From Candidatus Gastranaerophilales bacterium (GTDB lineage: Bacteria; Cyanobacteriota; Vampirovibrionia; Gastranaerophilales; Gastranaerophilaceae), in the NCBI GenBank assembly GCA_947630355.1, contig CANRHJ010000017.1:1-17989 (forward strand): 17,989 nucleotides of DNA, given 5' to 3'. Below the pieces are notes generated by a model. That model searched no databases. It had not been told where the DNA came from and was given only the letters and a program-made list of their open reading frames with translations. The position numbers and the translations under genes were made by a program. The stretch's first letter is position 1; the number at the start of each line of letters is the position of its first letter. Below, in pieces: positions 15,045 through 17,989 of this stretch.

Positions 15045-16346
15045 ATGAATAATACGGTTGTAGTCGGCGCGCAGTGGGGAGATGAAGGCAAAGCAAAGAT
15101 AACGGATTTACTTGCGCAGTATGCTGATGTAATAATCAGATATCAAGGCGGATGTAATGCAGGGCATACGGTTGTGGTAAACAATGAAACATATAAGTTT
15201 CATCTTATTCCTTCAGGTGTTTTGTATAATAATAAATTTTGCTTTATCGGCGCAGGCACGGTAATCCATCCCGAAACCTTCTTAACTGAAACTAAAGAAC
15301 TTATTGAAAGAGGGGTAAATCTTTCATCATTAAAAATAAGTCCTTTAGCATCAATCACTCTCCCTTATCACATTGATATTGACGGCATAAGCGAAAGTTC
15401 ATCCAAACAGGTTAAAATCGGCACTACTAAAAAAGGCATAGGTCCCACATATTCTGATAAGGCAGGCAGATACGGTCTTAAAATTCAGGATTTATATGAT
15501 GATGAACTGTTAAATGCCAGATTAGATGCTATACTTCCTTTAAAAAATAAAATTTTGGAAAAAGTTTATAACTCTAAAACTTATTCTAAAGAAGAAATGA
15601 TTAACCGATGCAGAGAATATGCGGAAATTTTCAGTCCTTATGTATGTTGGGATTGGGTAGAGAAGCTTTCTTCCGCATTAAAAGAGAATAAAAAAATCTT
15701 ATTTGAAGGTGCTCAAGGTATAATGCTTGATATAGATTACGGGACATATCCTTTTGTTACCAGTTCAAGTCCTATAGGCGGCGGAGCGGCAACAGGAAGC
15801 GGTATAGGTCCTACGTATATTGATAATGTTATCGGTGTAACAAAAGCTTATGTAACAAGGGTTGGAGAAGGCCCCTTTATTACGGAATTAACTGATGAAA
15901 CAGGTGAAAAAATAAGAAATATCGGACGTGAATTTGGAACAACAACAGGCAGGCCAAGACGCTGTGGCTGGTTTGATGCGGTTCTTTCCAGATATTGTGT
16001 TTTGGTAGGCGGTTTGACTCAAATGGCTATTACAAAAATTGATGTGTTTAATGACTTTGATGAGTTAAAAGTCTGCGTTGCCTATAAAGACACTCGTGAC
16101 GGGAAAATTTATAAGGATTATCCGACAAATATTAACATGCATAAATATTTAGAACCCGTGTATGAAACATTTGAGGGGTGGAAAACTGATATATCGTGTG
16201 CAAAATCTTTAGAAGAACTTCCGAAGAATGCACGTATATACTTAAACAAGCTAGAAGAACTTGTTGGTATACCCGTTAAAATAATAAGTGTAGGTGCAGA
16301 TAGAGAGCAGACAATTATTTTAGATAATCCTTTTAAGAATAAATAG
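15045..16346 (+). CDS. purA: Adenylosuccinate synthetase
   Basis: 433 residues, normal length. It joins aspartate to IMP using GTP, the first committed step to AMP. The catalytic Asp13 and His41 are present (GAQWGDEG, CNAGHT), as are IGTTKKGIGPTYSDK, LFEGAQG, and the C-terminal GTTTGRPRRCGWFDA. The usual GDEGKGK reads GDEGKAK here, so Gly17 is Ala in the loop that cradles the IMP and GTP phosphates. Wording such as GAQWGDEG...KITDLL resembles cyanobacterial PurA more than the proteobacterial type. GAGAGGT precedes the ATG. It stands as a single gene. Confidence 0.97.
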   Translation: MNNTVVVGAQWGDEGKAKITDLLAQYADVIIRYQGGCNAGHTVVVNNETYKFHLIPSGVLYNNKFCFIGAGTVIHPETFLTETKELIERGVNLSSLKISPLASITLPYHIDIDGISESSSKQVKIGTTKKGIGPTYSDKAGRYGLKIQDLYDDELLNARLDAILPLKNKILEKVYNSKTYSKEEMINRCREYAEIFSPYVCWDWVEKLSSALKENKKILFEGAQGIMLDIDYGTYPFVTSSSPIGGGAATGSGIGPTYIDNVIGVTKAYVTRVGEGPFITELTDETGEKIRNIGREFGTTTGRPRRCGWFDAVLSRYCVLVGGLTQMAITKIDVFNDFDELKVCVAYKDTRDGKIYKDYPTNINMHKYLEPVYETFEGWKTDISCAKSLEELPKNARIYLNKLEELVGIPVKIISVGADREQTIILDNPFKNK

Positions 16347-16354
16347 AAAATAGA

Positions 16355-16384
16355 AAACAAATATTCTAATTATTTGTTTGTTTA
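16355..16384 (+). terminator. Possible terminator after purA
   Basis: AAACAAATA and TATTTGTTT form a 9-bp A/T-rich stem around TTCTAAT, followed by GTTTAAATT. The stem is weak but well placed. Confidence 0.4.
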
Positions 16385-16428
16385 AATTAGTAATATTAAA
16401 CTGATAAATAACAAAAAGAAAAAATCGG

Positions 16429-16457
16429 TTGACTACAAAATATGTTCTTGTTATGTT
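16429..16457 (+). promoter_or_regulatory. tRNA-Lys promoter
   Basis: TTGACT (16429-16434) and TATGTT (16452-16457) are separated by exactly 17 bases and end 17 bases before the mature tRNA 5' end. Confidence 0.65.
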
Positions 16458-16474
16458 ATAAAAGTAAAGCAAAT

Positions 16475-16550
16475 GCGCTTGTAGCTCAGTAGGTAGAGCA
16501 CTCCCCTTTTAAGGGATAGGTCGCGCGTTCGAATCGCGCCAAGCGCACCA
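16475..16550 (+). tRNA. tRNA-Lys (UUU anticodon)
   Basis: A complete 76-base class I tRNA with encoded CCA. The acceptor GCGCTTG pairs with CAAGCGC, the D arm is GCTC-AGTAGGTA-GAGC, the anticodon loop is CTTTTAA (TTT), and the T arm is GCGCG-TTCGAAT-CGCGC. The anticodon stem has one C-T mismatch at its outer pair. Its last 15 bases, together with the terminator beyond, are repeated exactly at 16772-16831. Confidence 0.95.
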
Positions 16551-16595
16551 TTTTAAAAACACCCTTCGGGGTGTTTTTTAATATGATTTTATTTC
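16536..16595. repeat. 60-bp perfect direct repeat, copy 1 (tRNA-Lys 3' end and terminator)
   Basis: Begins in the 3' strand of the T stem (GCGCCAAGCGCACCA) and runs through the terminator to ...GATTTTATTTC. It is identical base for base to 16772-16831. Starting inside the T arm is typical of tRNA attachment sites used by integrases. Confidence 0.95.
16555..16578 (+). terminator. Intrinsic terminator of tRNA-Lys
   Basis: AAAAACACCC-TTCG-GGGTGTTTTT is a strong stem with a UUCG-type tetraloop and a T-run. A second identical copy follows at 16791-16814. Confidence 0.92.
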
Positions 16596-16771
16596 AAAAT
16601 TGCGCGATGAGAACGCACAATGCGTAAGCATTGTATTACGTTCGAGCGGATTTTGCGTAGGCTGACTGAACGAAGTGACAGGAAGCCGAAGTTACACCGA
16701 AATAGTGAGCGGAAGTTTTTCGCAGAAAAACACAGCGAACGACTTGAAGGTGTGAAGCAATAATCCAAGAT
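16596..16771. mobile_element. 176-bp structured non-coding insert between two copies of the tRNA-Lys 3' end
   Basis: The segment is visibly richer in G and C than its surroundings and folds extensively. GAACG/CGTTC encloses ACAATGC-GTAA-GCATTGT (16611-16643). A closing stem GGATTTTGC (16648-16656) pairs with GCAATAATCC (16757-16766, one bulge). Inside that stem are GGCT..CTG / CAG..AGCC (16660-16687) and ACACC/GGTGT (16694-16753), the latter enclosing GTTTTTC-GCA-GAAAAAC. An open frame on the minus strand exists but has no start signal or recognisable product. It may be a tiny tRNA-targeted element, a dispersed palindromic repeat, or a structured RNA. Confidence 0.5.
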
Positions 16772-16831
16772 GCGCCAAGCGCACCATTTTAAAAACACCC
16801 TTCGGGGTGTTTTTTAATATGATTTTATTTC
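16772..16831. repeat. 60-bp perfect direct repeat, copy 2
   Basis: Exact copy of 16536-16595, including the last 15 bases of tRNA-Lys, CCA and the terminator, but preceded by AAGAT rather than the T arm, so it is not a tRNA gene. Offset between copies is 236 bases. Confidence 0.95.
16791..16814 (+). terminator. Second copy of the tRNA-Lys terminator
   Basis: Same ACACCC-TTCG-GGGTGT stem and T-run as at 16555-16578, part of the 60-bp direct repeat. It would end any transcript of the structured insert. Confidence 0.85.
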
Positions 16832-16883
16832 TATAATTTTTTCGGTTTGCGTTATCTTAAAATTTCCTGTTAATATTTACATA

Positions 16884-16892
16884 TGATATAAT
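16884..16892 (+). promoter_or_regulatory. Extended -10 promoter predicting a leaderless mRNA
   Basis: TGATATAAT carries a perfect TATAAT (16887-16892) and an upstream TG. The ATG at 16899 begins 7 bases after the -10 box, where transcription should start, and no ribosome binding site fits in between. Confidence 0.55.
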
Positions 16893-16898
16893 ATTTCT

Positions 16899-17828
16899 AT
16901 GCAAAGAAGAGATTTTATAAAATATTGTCTTGGTTGTTCATGCCTGCTTTTTTTGTCAGGCGGGCTTTATTATACCAAACATATAACTCCGAATACAGAT
17001 GAAAATAATGCTGATGACAAAAATTCAATATTGCATATTGAAATCCATTTAACGGAACATTGTAATTTGAAATGTAAATATTGCAGCCACTTTTCGGCTA
17101 TTGCAAAAGAAGAATATTATGATGTTAATAAATATAAAAAAGATATGAAAAGATTATCAAAAATTACGGGCGGTAAAATAAATGTTATTCAATTGCTCGG
17201 CGGAGAACCTCTCTTGCACCCTGAAATTAATAAACTTATGAATATAACAAGATTTTATTTTCCCCATACCACTATTGATATTATAACTAACGGATTATTA
17301 CTGGATAAAATGCCCGATTCTTTTTGGTCAAATTTAACTGATAAAAATATTAACCTTCTTATCAGTTTATATCCTATAAAACTTAATTGGGACCTAATTT
17401 TTGAAAAGAAGAAAAAATTCGGATGTCAAATTAAATCCGAAACCTTTGACGGAACAATAGATTTAACTCCGAATAATATAGAAAAGTATACAATTAAAGA
17501 ATTCTACAAAGTAATGATAGATGAAACCGGCAGCCAGCCAAAAGATAACCAATGCTGGGCAAAAATAATTTGTACTAATTTTATTAACGGAAAAATATAT
17601 CCTTGCTTTGTAGCTTCTAATATAAGACATTTTAACTCGTATTTTAATAAAAATATTAAATTAACGAATGAAGACTACATTGATATATATAAAATTAATT
17701 CAATAAATCAAATATTAGATTTCCTTAAACAAAAGAATAATATTTGTAAGTATTGTAGGGACCTGCGATTTGCGAATTCCGTTGCATGGGAATGCACTCA
17801 AAAGCATTTAATCTCCGAATGGACATAA
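16899..17828 (+). CDS. Radical SAM protein with a twin-arginine-like N-terminus
   Basis: 309 residues. The core has EHCNLKCKYCSHFS (C55, C59, C62 binding the 4Fe-4S cluster) and LLGGEPLLHPE (99-109). Cysteines at 219, 225, 236, 283, 286 and 299 suggest an auxiliary SPASM-like cluster. HFNSYF, DYIDIYKI and ISEWT match a radical SAM family often seen in polysaccharide and glycosyltransferase gene clusters; the reaction is unknown. The N-terminus is odd: QRRDFIK followed by a 15-residue hydrophobic stretch resembles a Tat signal or anchor, with no clear AxA or lipobox. An in-frame stop at 16884-16886 blocks any longer start, and the next Met lies past the cluster motif, so the N-terminus is real if the gene is functional. 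It appears to be a single gene. Confidence 0.85.
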   Translation: MQRRDFIKYCLGCSCLLFLSGGLYYTKHITPNTDENNADDKNSILHIEIHLTEHCNLKCKYCSHFSAIAKEEYYDVNKYKKDMKRLSKITGGKINVIQLLGGEPLLHPEINKLMNITRFYFPHTTIDIITNGLLLDKMPDSFWSNLTDKNINLLISLYPIKLNWDLIFEKKKKFGCQIKSETFDGTIDLTPNNIEKYTIKEFYKVMIDETGSQPKDNQCWAKIICTNFINGKIYPCFVASNIRHFNSYFNKNIKLTNEDYIDIYKINSINQILDFLKQKNNICKYCRDLRFANSVAWECTQKHLISEWT

Positions 17829-17915
17829 TGCTGATTTAAAAATCAACGCTTAAATATATAATTTCTTATAAGCTTCCTTTAATTAAAATATTTTTGCATT
17901 GTAAATCAATCTTAG

Positions 17916-17941
17916 GTTGGGTTAGCGCAGCGTAACCCAAC
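17916..17941. repeat. REP-like palindrome
   Basis: GTTGGGTTA-GCGCAGCG-TAACCCAAC has perfect 9-bp arms. Very similar palindromes (TTGGGTTA...TAACCCAA) are dispersed in many bacterial genomes, including cyanobacteria. It lies in the 161-bp tail after the radical SAM gene, where I see no gene. Confidence 0.65.
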
Positions 17942-17989
17942 ATTTAATAATATTTTAATTACGTCAGCTTAAAACTTCGAATAATGAAA

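Noticed and set aside
16589..16798. 69-codon open frame on the minus strand across the structured insert
   Set aside because: It has no ribosome binding site, translates both copies' flanks and hairpins, and shows no domain. The openness follows from the repeat, not from coding.
1..17989. CRISPR array, riboswitch, rRNA or insertion sequence
   Set aside because: I found no regularly spaced repeats, no conserved riboswitch core, no rRNA stretch and no DDE transposase frame by eye.

Overview
The window is AT-rich, densely packed bacterial DNA. It carries an outer-membrane efflux channel with a signal peptide next to an EmrAB-type inner-membrane pump, so the cell probably has two membranes. PurA reads closest to the cyanobacterial type (for example GAQWGDEG...KITDLL), although I compared it from memory only. 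Together with the low GC, the gut-type mobile element and spmAB in an apparently diderm background, this suggests a non-photosynthetic relative of Cyanobacteria (Vampirovibrionia/Gastranaerophilales, 'Melainabacteria'). That placement is inference.

Bases 1-3630 are the right end of an integrated mobile element. It holds the C-terminal tail of what looks like a small serine recombinase, a replication initiator resembling filamentous-phage gpII (Phage_CRI type), a 58-codon overlapping gene with a strong ribosome binding site, and a large serine recombinase. The recombinase reading frame ends inside a tRNA-Leu(GAG) gene on the opposite strand, which marks the probable attachment site. Immediately beyond lies a partial duplication of the tRNA-Leu 5' end and leader around a tRNA-like structured segment (3617-3784).

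Bases 3860-10364 are housekeeping. spmA-spmB (+) have a promoter that predicts a leaderless mRNA. They converge on an operon of an AI-2E-family membrane protein and an uncharacterised radical SAM protein (-). Upstream of that is a glmU-prs operon (-), whose stop and start codons overlap by one base. A small orphan gene with one membrane segment follows (+).

Bases 10942-14978 encode a tripartite efflux system: emrB and emrA on the minus strand and, divergently, a TolC/OprM-type outer membrane channel. A perfect 6+6 palindrome lies in the short shared promoter region, and no regulator gene is adjacent. purA follows.

Bases 16429-17989 contain tRNA-Lys(UUU) with promoter and terminator, then a 176-bp highly structured segment followed by a perfect 60-bp repeat of the tRNA 3' end plus terminator. 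Next is a radical SAM protein with a twin-arginine-like N-terminus, again with a -10 box placed for a leaderless transcript. A REP-like hairpin closes the window. The two non-coding, tRNA-anchored duplications and the possibly exported or anchored radical SAM protein are the least ordinary things here.
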